A DNA stretch of 64,000 nucleotides from Lacihabitans sp. LS3-19. Lineage in GTDB: Bacteria > Bacteroidota > Bacteroidia > Cytophagales > Spirosomataceae. The translations under genes and the position numbers were made by a program. This document shows positions 23,776 through 33,636 of the stretch, piece by piece. Location: contig NZ_RJUA01000001.1 of NCBI RefSeq assembly GCF_024343575.1, positions 372,001 to 436,000 of the forward strand. The letters are read 5' to 3'. A model generated the notes under the pieces. That model did not search any database. It saw only the letters and a program-made list of their open reading frames with translations, and was not told the DNA's origin. Position 1 is the stretch's first letter. Each line of letters opens with the position of its first letter.

Positions 23776-26184
23776 ATGAAACGAACGATTAAAAAAGTAG
23801 CAGTTTTAGGTGCAGGTATAATGGGAAGCCGAATAGCTCTTCATTTTGCAAATATTGGTTGCGATGTGTTGCTTCTTGATATGGTACCTAATGAGGCAGA
23901 TGAATCAGAAAAAGCTAAAGGCTTAGATACTACAAGTCCGATAGTGAGGAATCGTATTGTAAATAGCTTATTTCAAGCGGCTTGCAAGGCTTCTCCCTCA
24001 CCCATATACAGTCAAAAATCTTTAGCTAAAGTAAAGCTCGGAAACTTTGACGATGATATGGTCAAAATCAAAGACGTAGATTGGATAATAGAAGTGGTGG
24101 TAGAAAAATTGGCAATTAAGAAGCTGATTTATGAAAAAGTGGAGGCTCACCGCAAACCAGGTACTTTGGTTACGTCTAACACTTCGGGTATTCCCATTCA
24201 TTTGATGTCTGAAGGCAGAAGTGAGGACTTTGAAAAGCATTTTTGTGGAACGCACTTTTTTAATCCACCGAGATACCTAAGACTTCTTGAGATAATACCT
24301 GGCCCAAAAACTGACCCAGAAATAATAGACTTCTTAATGCACTACGGGGATTTGTTCTTAGGAAAACAAACGGTATTGTGTAAAGACACCCCTGCATTTA
24401 TTGCAAATAGGTTGGGCATTTATGCTATGGTTCAAACTATAAGGGCTACTGAAGAACTTGGTTTAACTATCGAACAAGTAGATAAACTTACAGGCTCTAT
24501 TGTTGGTAGACCTAAATCTGGCTCGTTTAGACTTTCAGATGTGGTTGGACTTGATACAACAGTAAATGTTTGCAATAACCTATCCGCTATATTAACTACT
24601 GATGAGTCAGTGGAAGCTTTCCAATTGCCTTCAATTATGGCAAAATTGATGGAAAACAAGTGGCTAGGTGACAAAACAGGGCAAGGGTTTTATAAAAAAA
24701 CCAAAGATGAAAAAGGTAAAACTTTAATTCTTGGTTTGGATTTCGCTACGATGGAATATCGCCCTTCTGAAAAAGTAAAATTTGCTACTTTAGAAACAAC
24801 AAAAGGAATTGATACTGTAGCTGGTAGAATTCCGGTTCTTTTGAAAGGGCCAGATAAAGCTGGAGAGTTTTACAGAAAAACCTTTGCTGATGCTTTTAAA
24901 TATGCTTCCTTCAGAATTCCTGAAGTTTCAGACGAACTGTATAAAATAGATGATGCCATTTGTGCTGGATTTGGATGGCAATTGGGTCTTTTCGCCACTG
25001 CCGATGCAGTTGGTGTGAAGGCTTTTGTAGAAATGATGGAAGGCGAAAGCCTTAAACCTGCTCAATGGGTTTACGATATGCTAGCGGCTGGATGTGAGTC
25101 TTTCTACAAAATAGAAAACGGCAAAAAACTTTACTATGATATTCCTTCTAAGTCTTATAAATTAATTCCTGGTACTGAGTCATTTATCATTTTGGATAAT
25201 ATCAGAAAAACCAATGTAGTTTGGAAAAATGCTGGAGCTTCAATTTTTGATTTAGGCGATGGAATTCTTGGTGTTGAATTTCAGTCGAAAATGAATACAC
25301 TTGGAGCTGAGCCTGTGGAAGCATTAAATAAAGCTTACGGTATAGCCGAAAAAGACTTTAGAGGATTAGTTATTGGAAATGATAGCCAAGAAGCTTTCTC
25401 TGCTGGTGCAAATTTGGCCATGTTATTTATGTATGCCGTAGAACAAGAGTATGACGAAATAGACATGATGATCGCTGGATTTCAAGAAACCATGATGAGA
25501 GCGAGGTATTCATCGATTCCTGTTGTTACAGCAGCACATTCACTTGCTCTAGGTGGAGGTTGCGAAATTAACCTTCATGCCGACAAAGTTGTAGCTTCTG
25601 CAGAAACTTATATGGGACTTGTAGAGTTAGGTGTAGGTCTAATTCCAGCCGGAGGAGGCACTAAAGAGATGGCCTTAAGAGCCTCAGATATGTACCAACC
25701 TGGCGATGCCGAATTGAATATTTTGCAGACGGCATTTATGAATATCGCTCAAGCCAAAGTTTCGACATCTGCACAGGAGGCTTTTGATATGAACTATCTA
25801 AAAACTGACCGCGATCAGATTGTATTGAACAGAAGCCGTTTGATAGCTGAGGCAAAACAAGCCGCTATAGAATTGGCTGAAAATGGATATACTATGCCAA
25901 CCCGTCGCTCTGATATTAAGGTGCAAGGTAAAACAGGAATAGCGATGTTTAAAGCTGGGATTAAGTCTATGCGAATGGCCAACTACATCACCGACCATGA
26001 TGCATTAATAGCCGAAAAGTTGGCCTATGTGATTTGTGGAGGAGACTTGAGTTCACCACAAATGGTAACAGAGAAGTATTTATTAGAACTTGAACGTGAG
26101 GCGTTTAAGTCACTTTGTGGAGAACGTAAAACAATGGAAAGAATGCAAGGTTTGTTGAGTGGAGGAAAACCACCAAGAAACTAA
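23776..26184 (+). CDS. 3-hydroxyacyl-CoA dehydrogenase/enoyl-CoA hydratase, FadN-type
   Basis: 802 residues. The N-terminal Rossmann motif is VAVLGAGIMGSRIALHFANIGCDVLLLD (about 9-36), followed by the HAD signature THFFNPPRYLRLLEIIPGPKTD and NRLGIYAM. The C-terminal crotonase domain has FSAGANLAML (oxyanion-hole region) and LGGGCEINLHADKVVASAETYMGLVELGVGLIPAGGGTKEMALRA. Dehydrogenase first, hydratase second is the order of Bacillus FadN, opposite to E. coli FadB. The enzyme hydrates trans-2-enoyl-CoA and oxidises the L-3-hydroxyacyl-CoA. It lies between DUF4442 and thiolase in one operon; no acyl-CoA dehydrogenase gene is in the window. Confidence 0.95.
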   Translation: MKRTIKKVAVLGAGIMGSRIALHFANIGCDVLLLDMVPNEADESEKAKGLDTTSPIVRNRIVNSLFQAACKASPSPIYSQKSLAKVKLGNFDDDMVKIKDVDWIIEVVVEKLAIKKLIYEKVEAHRKPGTLVTSNTSGIPIHLMSEGRSEDFEKHFCGTHFFNPPRYLRLLEIIPGPKTDPEIIDFLMHYGDLFLGKQTVLCKDTPAFIANRLGIYAMVQTIRATEELGLTIEQVDKLTGSIVGRPKSGSFRLSDVVGLDTTVNVCNNLSAILTTDESVEAFQLPSIMAKLMENKWLGDKTGQGFYKKTKDEKGKTLILGLDFATMEYRPSEKVKFATLETTKGIDTVAGRIPVLLKGPDKAGEFYRKTFADAFKYASFRIPEVSDELYKIDDAICAGFGWQLGLFATADAVGVKAFVEMMEGESLKPAQWVYDMLAAGCESFYKIENGKKLYYDIPSKSYKLIPGTESFIILDNIRKTNVVWKNAGASIFDLGDGILGVEFQSKMNTLGAEPVEALNKAYGIAEKDFRGLVIGNDSQEAFSAGANLAMLFMYAVEQEYDEIDMMIAGFQETMMRARYSSIPVVTAAHSLALGGGCEINLHADKVVASAETYMGLVELGVGLIPAGGGTKEMALRASDMYQPGDAELNILQTAFMNIAQAKVSTSAQEAFDMNYLKTDRDQIVLNRSRLIAEAKQAAIELAENGYTMPTRRSDIKVQGKTGIAMFKAGIKSMRMANYITDHDALIAEKLAYVICGGDLSSPQMVTEKYLLELEREAFKSLCGERKTMERMQGLLSGGKPPRN

Positions 26185-26245
26185 GTCGCATTTTTCAAAA
26201 ATTGAATTTATTATTGGTTTTTAAAGATTAAAAAATAAAAATATT

Positions 26246-27421
26246 ATGGACGCATATATAATAGATGGATATAGGTCGCCGGTCGGAAAAGCTCCAAAAG
26301 GCGTTTTTAGATTTACGAGACCCGATGATTTGGCCGCTGATGTCATCAAGTTTTTGATGGAAAAAGTACCTGCTTTAGACCCAAGTAGAGTAGACGATAT
26401 AATAGTAGGAAATGCTGTACCAGAAGCCGAACAAGGAATGCAAATGGCAAGATACATTTCATTGCTTTCTCTAGGCAAAGCTGTGCCAGGTGTAACTATC
26501 AACAGATATTGTGGGTCCGGAATTGAGGCTATTGCTATGGCAGTAGGAAGAATTACTGCTGGTCAAGCAGATTGTATAATTGCCGGAGGTACAGAGTCAA
26601 TGTCGATGGTACCTACTACTGGAGTTAAATTGGCCTTGAATTATGACATTGCCACAGAACACCCTGATTATTACATTGGTATGGGACTAACTGCTGAAAA
26701 CGTTGCTCAGAAATATAAGATTTCGAGAGAAGATCAAGATGAGTTTTCTTACCAATCTCATCAAAAGGCATTAGCTGCACAAGCTGCTGGTTATTTTGAT
26801 AGTGGTATTGTGCCTATAACAGTGAAAGAAACGTATTTCGATGCAGCCTCTGGAAAAAAGAAAAACAGAGAATATGTAGTTTCAAAAGATGAAGGCCCAA
26901 GAGCTGATACGAGTGTTGCGGCATTGTCAAAACTGAGGCCTGTGTTTGCAGCTGGTGGATCAGTAACTGCAGGAAATTCTTCTCAGACTTCTGATGGGGC
27001 AGGTTTTGTTATTGTTATGTCGGAGAGATTGATGAAAGAACTGAACCTGAATCCTGTAGCTAGAATGGCTTCGTATTCTGTTGCTGGTTGTGAGCCAAGT
27101 TTGATGGGAATCGGGCCAGTTTTTGCTGTGCCAAAGGCCTTGAAACAAGCAGGGCTAAGCTTAAACGACATCGATTTAATTGAACTAAACGAAGCCTTTG
27201 CGGCTCAAGCTTTGGCTGTTGTAAATGAGCTTGGAATAGATAAATCAAAACTAAATCCGAATGGTGGTGCCATTGCTTTAGGACACGCCTTGGGTTCAAC
27301 GGGAGCCAGGCTTACTGTTCAGATTTTTAATGAATTGAAAAGAAGAAATCAAAAATACGGAATGGTTACTGCCTGTGTAGGTGGAGGCCAAGGCGTAGCT
27401 GGAATCTACGAAATGCTTTGA
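26246..27421 (+). CDS. Acetyl-CoA C-acyltransferase (3-ketoacyl-CoA thiolase)
   Basis: 391 residues, normal for thiolase II. Catalytic residues are visible: Cys89 in NRYCGSGIEA, the NEAFAAQALA segment, the histidine in GGAIALGHALGSTGAR and the second cysteine in TACVGGGQGVAG near the C-terminus. It cleaves 3-ketoacyl-CoA to acetyl-CoA and a shortened acyl-CoA. It follows the dehydrogenase/hydratase gene after 61 bp, completing the last three beta-oxidation steps in one operon. Whether it prefers long chains (FadA/FadI) or acetoacetyl-CoA (AtoB) cannot be decided from sequence, but the neighbour favours fatty-acid breakdown. Confidence 0.94.
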   Translation: MDAYIIDGYRSPVGKAPKGVFRFTRPDDLAADVIKFLMEKVPALDPSRVDDIIVGNAVPEAEQGMQMARYISLLSLGKAVPGVTINRYCGSGIEAIAMAVGRITAGQADCIIAGGTESMSMVPTTGVKLALNYDIATEHPDYYIGMGLTAENVAQKYKISREDQDEFSYQSHQKALAAQAAGYFDSGIVPITVKETYFDAASGKKKNREYVVSKDEGPRADTSVAALSKLRPVFAAGGSVTAGNSSQTSDGAGFVIVMSERLMKELNLNPVARMASYSVAGCEPSLMGIGPVFAVPKALKQAGLSLNDIDLIELNEAFAAQALAVVNELGIDKSKLNPNGGAIALGHALGSTGARLTVQIFNELKRRNQKYGMVTACVGGGQGVAGIYEML

Positions 27422-27462
27422 GATTAGATTGATTGTTTAATAGATTAGATTGATTGTTTAAT
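27421..27462. repeat. Perfect 21-bp tandem duplication after the thiolase gene
   Basis: Two identical 21-bp units, AGATTAGATTGATTGTTTAA plus T, lie at 27421-27441 and 27442-27462. The first base is the last base of the thiolase stop codon, so the duplication sits between gene and terminator. Confidence 0.9.
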
Positions 27463-27474
27463 AGAGATGAAATT

Positions 27475-27502
27475 ACACCTTCAGAAATGGGGGTGTTTTT
27501 TT
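27475..27502 (+). terminator. Terminator of the beta-oxidation operon
   Basis: ACACC (27475-27479) pairs with GGTGT (27492-27496), followed by a T run to 27502. The internal segment TTCAGAAATGGG can form an inner TTC/GAA stem. The same internal design occurs in the fusA terminator. Confidence 0.75.
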
Positions 27503-27507
27503 GTGCT

Positions 27508-27579
27508 TGGTGGTACAATTTTTCAAGTAGCACAAGAGATTTTGTTTTTAAGTATAATTCAGCGATTTGGAAAACCGCT
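27508..27579. repeat. Decayed pair of inverted TTC/TCC-loop hairpins
   Basis: GGTGGTACAATTTTTCAAG with its flank (27508-27534) is a degenerate plus-strand copy of the RAYT-associated hairpin at 40.07 kb. The minus strand of 27561-27579 reads AGCGGTTTTCCAAATCGCT, a copy in the opposite orientation. Two inverted palindromes about 50 bp apart match the form of a REPIN. The remaining 170 bp to the ppk1 stop hold no supported gene. Confidence 0.45.
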
Positions 27580-27749
27580 TTACTGTTTCTCTACAGATTC
27601 CATTTTTATTACACCATCGAGTTGTTGGAATATGGCCATTACAAATCAAAAACATCCAGCGGCTAAAGTAGCAATTTCAATTTATTTATTTGAATTCATT
27701 TGTTGAGATTGTTTTATGATTTTAATCTAAAACCGTGACAATTTTATAA

Positions 27750-29948
27750 TTAAAAAAGATTCGTTAGCTCAACATCTTGTTTGGTTTTATCAAAGAAATA
27801 TTTGTGAATATTTATGATTTCATTTTCGTTTACAACCTTTTTATAATCCCCGTTTTCTTGAAGTTCATAGGCGTTGAAATTATCCATAAGGTTCAATTTC
27901 AAAATTCTGATTAATTGATTTTTTATGTCTAAATTGATAAATTCAAAAAGGGATTCTATTCTTTTGTCAAAACTTCTAACCATCATATCGGCACTTCCAC
28001 CATATACTTTCGGGTCCCCATTATTATGGAAATATATGATTCGGGCATGCTCTAGATAGTTCCCAACTATAGAGCGGACTTTGATGTTTTCGCTAAGGCC
28101 AATTCTTCCAGGTCTTAAGCAGCAAATTCCTCTAATAATTAATTCTATTTTAACACCACACTGAGAAGCCTTATAAAATTCTTCTATAATGTCTTTGTCT
28201 TCTAATGAGTTCATTTTGAGACATATACCTGATGGTTTACCTTCCAAAGCATTTTTTGCTTCGTTTCGAATCAGCTCAATTAAAGCATTTCGCATATGTT
28301 TAGGAGAAGTTATCAAATTGGTATATCCATTTGGTTGTGAATGACCAGTAATAACATTAAAAAACTCTGCAATGTCTTTTGTGTAATCTTGGTTGGCTGT
28401 TAGTAATCCTATATCAGTATAAAGTTTAGAGGTGTCTTCGTTGTAGTTTCCACTAGCCAAATGGGCATATTGTACAACTTTTGAGCCTTCTTTTCTCACA
28501 ATCAGCATCAATTTGGTGTGGGTTTTTAACCAACCGATACCATATATTACGAAACAACCAGCCTTTTGTAGTTTTTCCCCTTCTCTTATGTTGTTTTCTT
28601 CATCAAATCGGGCTTTAATCTCAAACAATGCCGAAACGTGCTTGCCTTTTTCAGCTGCCCTTAGCAAAGCTGCGGTTATTCTGGAATTTTTAGCCAATCT
28701 ATAAATTGTCAATTTTATAGAAAGTACATTTGGGTCATCTGCTGCTTTTTCGATTAGATTTATAACTGGCTCGAAACTATTATATGGATGATGGAGCAAT
28801 ATGTCATTTTCTTTTATTGCATCAAAAATACTTAGCTCTCGATTTAAGTTTTTTGGAGTAACGGTAGAATGTGAGGGTGGCAAAAGAGGTTTAAATTCTG
28901 GATGATTTACTATTTGCCAAAGTCTCGTGTAATCCATCAACTCGTGATTGATATGGATGTTGTATTTATCTATTTCCCATTTCTTTTTTAAAATATCCAT
29001 CATATAATCTGATGGTTTGTTTTCTATTACCAAACCAACCACTCTTCCGGCCTGACGGCTTCTGATTTTTTCTTTTACCTCATCCACAAAATCAGCATCC
29101 ACGTCATCGTTTTCATCTAAAGTAAAATCTCCATTTCTGATGATTCGGAAAAGATCTATAGACTCTATGGTGATGTTTTTATATAGTTTATGAATTTGGC
29201 ATCTTATGATCTCTTCTATTGGTAGAAATTCTATAATGTCCTCATTTTCAAACTCAAAGAACTTTGGTAAATTAGATGGAATTTGCACAAAAGACAATTT
29301 TTTATTATCTTCTGTTTCTGGAAATAAGGTGGTTTGTAATTCTATAGAAACTACGCCAAGAATAAGATTTTTTGGTAATAAAATTGGGAAAGCATGCGTG
29401 TGATCACAAACCATTGGTGTGAGCATAGGATAGATAGTGTTATCAAAAAACGCCTCTACTTCTACTTTTTTTATGTGATTCAGATCCTCATATTTTATGA
29501 TTTTGAAACCATTTTCAACAAAATTTGGCGTCAATTCTTCTCTAAAAATCCTGTTTCGCTCGTCTATAAATTTTTTAATGTTGTTCAGTAATACCTTCTT
29601 AAACTGCGTTTCCCTTAGTCCTGAGTAATCTACACGCTCTTTATCGTAGTCAATGTAGTTGTATAGACTACCAACCCGCACGGTAAGAAACTCGTCAAGG
29701 TTGCTTGCAGTGATGGCAAGAAACTTAAATTTTTCAAAAATATTAAGCTCGGGCTTCCTAACCTGATCTAATACTCTTTCATTGAATTTTAACCAACTTA
29801 AGTCTCGACTTATTAGCTCCGACTTTTCAATATTATTATCTGATTTTTGGTCTTTGGTGGAGGGTTTATATGTATATTCGCTTTCCTCTATTTTGAAATC
29901 TAACAAGTCTTTGAAAAACGAAATCACCCCTTCTGAAACACTACTCAT
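27750..29948 (-). CDS. ppk1: Polyphosphate kinase 1
   Basis: 732 residues. The N-terminal domain starts with SELISRDLSWLKFNERVLDQ and FKFLAITASNLDEFLTVRVGSL, both PPK1 signatures. The catalytic C-terminal domains show LLHHPYNSFEPVINLIEKAADDPNVLSIKLTIYRLA, HTKLMLIVRKEG (first conserved histidine) and HARIIYFHNNGDPKVYGGSADMMVRSFDKRIESLFE (second histidine region). The enzyme reversibly transfers the gamma-phosphate of ATP to polyphosphate through a phosphohistidine. A leftward sensor kinase gene ends 122 bp upstream. No exopolyphosphatase gene is adjacent. Confidence 0.97.
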   Translation of the reverse strand: MSSVSEGVISFFKDLLDFKIEESEYTYKPSTKDQKSDNNIEKSELISRDLSWLKFNERVLDQVRKPELNIFEKFKFLAITASNLDEFLTVRVGSLYNYIDYDKERVDYSGLRETQFKKVLLNNIKKFIDERNRIFREELTPNFVENGFKIIKYEDLNHIKKVEVEAFFDNTIYPMLTPMVCDHTHAFPILLPKNLILGVVSIELQTTLFPETEDNKKLSFVQIPSNLPKFFEFENEDIIEFLPIEEIIRCQIHKLYKNITIESIDLFRIIRNGDFTLDENDDVDADFVDEVKEKIRSRQAGRVVGLVIENKPSDYMMDILKKKWEIDKYNIHINHELMDYTRLWQIVNHPEFKPLLPPSHSTVTPKNLNRELSIFDAIKENDILLHHPYNSFEPVINLIEKAADDPNVLSIKLTIYRLAKNSRITAALLRAAEKGKHVSALFEIKARFDEENNIREGEKLQKAGCFVIYGIGWLKTHTKLMLIVRKEGSKVVQYAHLASGNYNEDTSKLYTDIGLLTANQDYTKDIAEFFNVITGHSQPNGYTNLITSPKHMRNALIELIRNEAKNALEGKPSGICLKMNSLEDKDIIEEFYKASQCGVKIELIIRGICCLRPGRIGLSENIKVRSIVGNYLEHARIIYFHNNGDPKVYGGSADMMVRSFDKRIESLFEFINLDIKNQLIRILKLNLMDNFNAYELQENGDYKKVVNENEIINIHKYFFDKTKQDVELTNLF

Positions 29949-30070
29949 TTTTTATCTTTTAAAAACACTAATCTTTATAACTTAAAACGAAATACAAATT
30001 TACGAATATTAAACTAAACCATTTTTATTAAATATTTAACACTAAAAACCCGATGGATATTTGAAAATTT

Positions 30071-31264
30071 CTAAATAATAATTCTAAATGTTGTGCCTTG
30101 GCCAACTTGTGAACTTAGCACGAATATTTGCCCATTATGGTAAATTTCTATGATTCTTTTAGCGAGCGTCAAGCCCAATCCCCAGCCTCTGTTTTTTGTA
30201 GAAAAACCTGGGTTAAATACTTTTCTTTGGATGGCATTTGTCATTCCTTTTCCGGTATCGGTTATGTCAACTACCAATTTGCCACCCGGATTTTTATTGA
30301 TATTAATGGTTAAGCTGCCTATTCCAGTCATTGCATCTACAGCATTTTTACAAAGGTTTTCTATCACCCATTCTAATAGGTTTCGGTTTACTTTCTGAAT
30401 GTAAGGGGCTTTTAGGTTATTGTTTACTGTCCATTTTATTTTTGTCGAAATTCTAACTTTTAAATATTCTATCGTGTTTTCAATTAGCTCTCCAAGGTTC
30501 TCATCTTTCATGGTTGGTTCGGATCCTATGTTTGAGAATCTATTGGTTATCGTTTCTAAGCGAGAGATATCTTTGAGCATTTCGTCACCAATGGATGTGT
30601 CAAAGGCCGGGTTAATTTTTAAAACTTCTATCCAGCCCATCAATCCAGAGATAGGTGTTCCTAGTTGATGTGCCGTTTCTTTTGCAAGTCCAACCCATAC
30701 CCTGTTTTGTTCGGCTTTTCTAGAAGAAGAATATGTTAGATATGCCAAAGTACCGAAGACCAGAAATGTAAATATAAGAATATATGGAAAATAGCTGAGT
30801 TGTTTTACTATTGTTGAATTTGCGTAGTACACATAACCTTTGCTATTACCAATGGTAAATTCTATGGGCTGATGTTCTTCCCTCATTTCTGCTATTTTTT
30901 CAAGCAAGAGATTATTTTTGTCTACTTCTGACCAATTTCTCGTGGTATCATCTAGCTCTGGAATATTTTTATTAATATTGGGGCTTCCATCTAATACTAA
31001 AATTGTCGGTACGGTTTCGTTAGCATCTGTAACTTCTTGTACATAAGTGTAGTCACAGGTACTTTCTAATCCTTGGTTAATAATGAAACCTAGACTTTCG
31101 GCGTATAATCTCGCATATTTTTCTTCTCTATCTTCTAACGTTTTTCTAACGTCGTTAAAATAATAAAGTAGACCTATGACAAATGTCAAGAGAATTGCCG
31201 TTACAATAAGTCGTTTGGTGGAAATGTTTACATATAAATCGTAAAAAAGTCTTTTTCCTTTCAT
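30071..31264 (-). CDS. Membrane sensor histidine kinase
   Basis: 397 residues. A transmembrane helix at about 18-36 and a second at about 156-176 enclose a sensor region of about 120 residues. The dimerisation box is ETAHQLGTPISGLMGWIEVL (phosphorylated His about 198), a variant of HExxTPL, followed by N box NLCKNAVDAM, DITDTGKGM (G1) and GWGLGLTLAKRI (G2), all intact. It should autophosphorylate, but no response regulator is encoded nearby, so its partner and signal are unknown. It lies upstream of ppk1 on the same strand and divergent from hemA. Confidence 0.92.
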   Translation of the reverse strand: MKGKRLFYDLYVNISTKRLIVTAILLTFVIGLLYYFNDVRKTLEDREEKYARLYAESLGFIINQGLESTCDYTYVQEVTDANETVPTILVLDGSPNINKNIPELDDTTRNWSEVDKNNLLLEKIAEMREEHQPIEFTIGNSKGYVYYANSTIVKQLSYFPYILIFTFLVFGTLAYLTYSSSRKAEQNRVWVGLAKETAHQLGTPISGLMGWIEVLKINPAFDTSIGDEMLKDISRLETITNRFSNIGSEPTMKDENLGELIENTIEYLKVRISTKIKWTVNNNLKAPYIQKVNRNLLEWVIENLCKNAVDAMTGIGSLTININKNPGGKLVVDITDTGKGMTNAIQRKVFNPGFSTKNRGWGLGLTLAKRIIEIYHNGQIFVLSSQVGQGTTFRIII

Positions 31265-31422
31265 ATATATTAAAAATGGTAGATAAAATTTATTGGGTTA
31301 ATAGAATCTAAACTCAGTTTTTCGCCGTACTTATATGCAAAGAGGTTAAAGATTCTAATTTAGAATATTTCTAAATTAAATAAACTGCCTAATGTCATAA
31401 CAAATATACCTAGGGATGGCTG

Positions 31423-31430
31423 TATTTTTG
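31423..31430 (+). promoter_or_regulatory. Possible -7 element of hemA
   Basis: TATTTTTG fits TAnnTTTG, 27 bp upstream of the hemA ATG. No TTTG is present 19 bp further upstream (the sequence there is ACAA), so only the -7 half is supported. Confidence 0.4.
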
Positions 31431-31457
31431 TATAAATTTTTTATCAATAAGTAAAAG

Positions 31458-32717
31458 ATGAGCGAAAGATTAAGAGTAGTTTCAATTTCATATAAAAACG
31501 CACCTTTAGAAATAAGGGAACGTTTGGCTTTAAACGAAAGCGAAACAAAAGCATTCTATTTAAAGTTAAAAGACGTTTTAGGGCTAACAGAAGCTTTGGT
31601 ACTATCTACATGTAATCGAACAGAGGTTTATTATAAATCTGAAGAAAAAGTTTCCACAGAAATAATAAAATTATTAGCTGCTCAAAAAGGTATTTTATCA
31701 TCTGAAATAATCACATACTTTGAGTACGTAGATGACGAGCAAAGTGCTATTTCATATCTATTTGAAGTTTCTTTAGGTCTTCACTCTCAGGTGGTTGGGG
31801 ATCAACAAATTATAAACCAAGTTAAATTAGCTTATCAATGGTCAGCGGATATGGATATGGCCGGACCGTTTATCCATAGAGTACTTCACGCAGTGTTTTT
31901 TGCAAACAAAAGATTGGTTCAAGAAACATCTTTTAGAGATGGGGCTGCTTCTACTTCGTATGTGACGGTAGATTTGATGGAGAGCTTTTTGCCTATGTTA
32001 TCCAATCCAAAAATATTGGTTCTTGGTTTGGGAGAAATAGGAGAAGATGTTGCCAAAACACTTTTTGAAAAAAATATAACAAACGTAACAGTTTGTAATA
32101 GAACAAAGGAAAAATCTTTAGAAATCGCTGAAAAATTTGCTTTTGAGGTTTTAGAATTTGAAAGTTTAATATCTGAAATTGGTCATTTCGATGTTGTAGT
32201 TTCTTCAGTTAGGGCTGAAAAACCAATTATTAAAAAGTCATTTTTCAATAATAATAAATCCGTAAAATATCTTTTTGATTTATCAGTACCTCGTAGTATA
32301 GAGCCTGATATTGATAATGTTGCTGGCTTGGTTTTATATGGTTTGGATGAAATTCAGAAAAGAACTGACAATGCCATTGAGAAAAGATTAGAGGCTATTC
32401 CAGAAGTCAAGTCTATAATAAATGAGATGGTTGTAGATGTGGAGAACTGGTCTAAAGAACTTTTAGTTTCTCCTACTATTCATAAACTAAAAAATGCTCT
32501 TGAAACAATCCGCCAAGAGGAAATGAGTAGATATTTGAAAAGCATGAGTGTAGAGGAAGCCGATAAAATGGATAAAATCACCTCGGCTATGATGCAGAAA
32601 ATTATAAAACTTCCGGTTTTGCAGCTTAAGGCAGCTTGTAAAAGAGGAGAAGCAGATACATTAATTGATGTTCTGAATGACCTTTTTGACTTGGAGAAGG
32701 TGAAATTAAAAAATTAA
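31458..32717 (+). CDS. hemA: Glutamyl-tRNA reductase
   Basis: 419 residues. The catalytic cysteine is Cys52 in LSTCNRTEVYY. The substrate-domain region GLHSQVVGDQQIINQVKLAYQ and the NADPH-binding segment ILVLGLGEIGEDVAKTLFEKNITNVTVCNRTKEKS are complete, and a helical dimerisation domain ends the protein. It reduces glutamyl-tRNA(Glu) to glutamate-1-semialdehyde, the committed step of tetrapyrrole synthesis by the C5 route. No other heme gene is adjacent. It converges on menB, with a shared terminator between them. Confidence 0.97.
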   Translation: MSERLRVVSISYKNAPLEIRERLALNESETKAFYLKLKDVLGLTEALVLSTCNRTEVYYKSEEKVSTEIIKLLAAQKGILSSEIITYFEYVDDEQSAISYLFEVSLGLHSQVVGDQQIINQVKLAYQWSADMDMAGPFIHRVLHAVFFANKRLVQETSFRDGAASTSYVTVDLMESFLPMLSNPKILVLGLGEIGEDVAKTLFEKNITNVTVCNRTKEKSLEIAEKFAFEVLEFESLISEIGHFDVVVSSVRAEKPIIKKSFFNNNKSVKYLFDLSVPRSIEPDIDNVAGLVLYGLDEIQKRTDNAIEKRLEAIPEVKSIINEMVVDVENWSKELLVSPTIHKLKNALETIRQEEMSRYLKSMSVEEADKMDKITSAMMQKIIKLPVLQLKAACKRGEADTLIDVLNDLFDLEKVKLKN

Positions 32718-32734
32718 GATTTTTATAATATCAT

Positions 32735-32767
32735 AAAAAAAACGGAAGTGTAATGCTTCCGTTTTTT
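32735..32767. terminator. Bidirectional terminator between hemA and menB
   Basis: AACGGAAG (32741-32748), 7-nt loop, CTTCCGTT (32756-32763), flanked by an A run on the left and a T run on the right, so it can end both convergent transcripts. Confidence 0.9.
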
Positions 32768-32771
32768 GTTT

Positions 32772-33614
32772 TTAAGAGTATCGCTCAAAATTATCCCAAT
32801 TAGGCGGGCGTTTTTCTAGAAATGCATTGCGTCCTTCTTGAGCTTCTTCTGTCATATAACCCAATCGAGTAGCTTCTCCAGCAAATATTTGCTGACCCAC
32901 TAGCCCATCGTCTATAAGATTAAAAGCAAATTTTAGCATTCGTATTGCCATTGGGCTTTTTTGTAATATTTCCTGAGCCCATTGATAGGCGGTATCTTCA
33001 AGCTCTGCGTGAGGAACAACTGCATTTACCATTCCCATTTCGTATGCTTCCTGTGCGTTGTAATTTCTCCCTAAAAAGAATATTTCACGAGCTTTCTTTT
33101 GTCCAATTTGTCTAGCCAAATAGGCAGATCCATATCCGGCATCATAACTAGCAACGTTGGCATCTGTTTGTTTAAATATGGCGTGCTCTTTACTTGCTAA
33201 AGATAAATCACATACTACGTGCAAACTATGCCCTCCGCCTACCGCCCAGCCAGTTACGACAGCTATAACGGGCTTGGTCATAAATCTGATCTGACGTTGC
33301 ACTTCCAAAATATTTAATCTATCTCTTCCATCTTCTGCTCGGTAGCCACCTTTTTGACGAGCATTTTGGTCTCCACCTGAACAAAATGCCCAACCTCCAT
33401 CTTTGCTTGAAGGCCCTTCGCCAGAAAGTAATACAACGCCTATTTTAGGGTCATGAGTGGCGTCTTCGAATGCATCGAAAAGCTCAAAAGTCGTTTTAGG
33501 CCTAAATGCGTTTCTAATATCTGGTCTATTGAAAGCTATCCTAGCTACGCCATTACATTTTTTGTAAGTTATATCTTCGTATTCTTTTACGGTTACCCAG
33601 TTTATTGTTGACAT
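32772..33614 (-). CDS. menB: 1,4-dihydroxy-2-naphthoyl-CoA synthase
   Basis: 280 residues of the crotonase family. MenB features are AFCSGGDQNARQKGGY (active-site loop), VTGWAVGGGHSLHVVCDLSLAS (oxyanion hole), YDAGYGSAYLARQIGQKKAREIFFLGRNYNAQEAYEMGMVN and the C-terminal KRPPNWDNFERY. The enzyme closes the naphthoate ring in menaquinone synthesis. It follows an AraC-type regulator gene by 22 bp on the same strand; other men genes are not present. Confidence 0.96.
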   Translation of the reverse strand: MSTINWVTVKEYEDITYKKCNGVARIAFNRPDIRNAFRPKTTFELFDAFEDATHDPKIGVVLLSGEGPSSKDGGWAFCSGGDQNARQKGGYRAEDGRDRLNILEVQRQIRFMTKPVIAVVTGWAVGGGHSLHVVCDLSLASKEHAIFKQTDANVASYDAGYGSAYLARQIGQKKAREIFFLGRNYNAQEAYEMGMVNAVVPHAELEDTAYQWAQEILQKSPMAIRMLKFAFNLIDDGLVGQQIFAGEATRLGYMTEEAQEGRNAFLEKRPPNWDNFERYS

Positions 33615-33636
33615 GCTGTTGTTATTTTATACAAAA

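Noticed and set aside
27454-27706. Overlapping open frames of 70 and 79 codons after the thiolase gene
   Set aside because: They run through the terminator hairpin and a decayed hairpin repeat and have no recognisable protein features.
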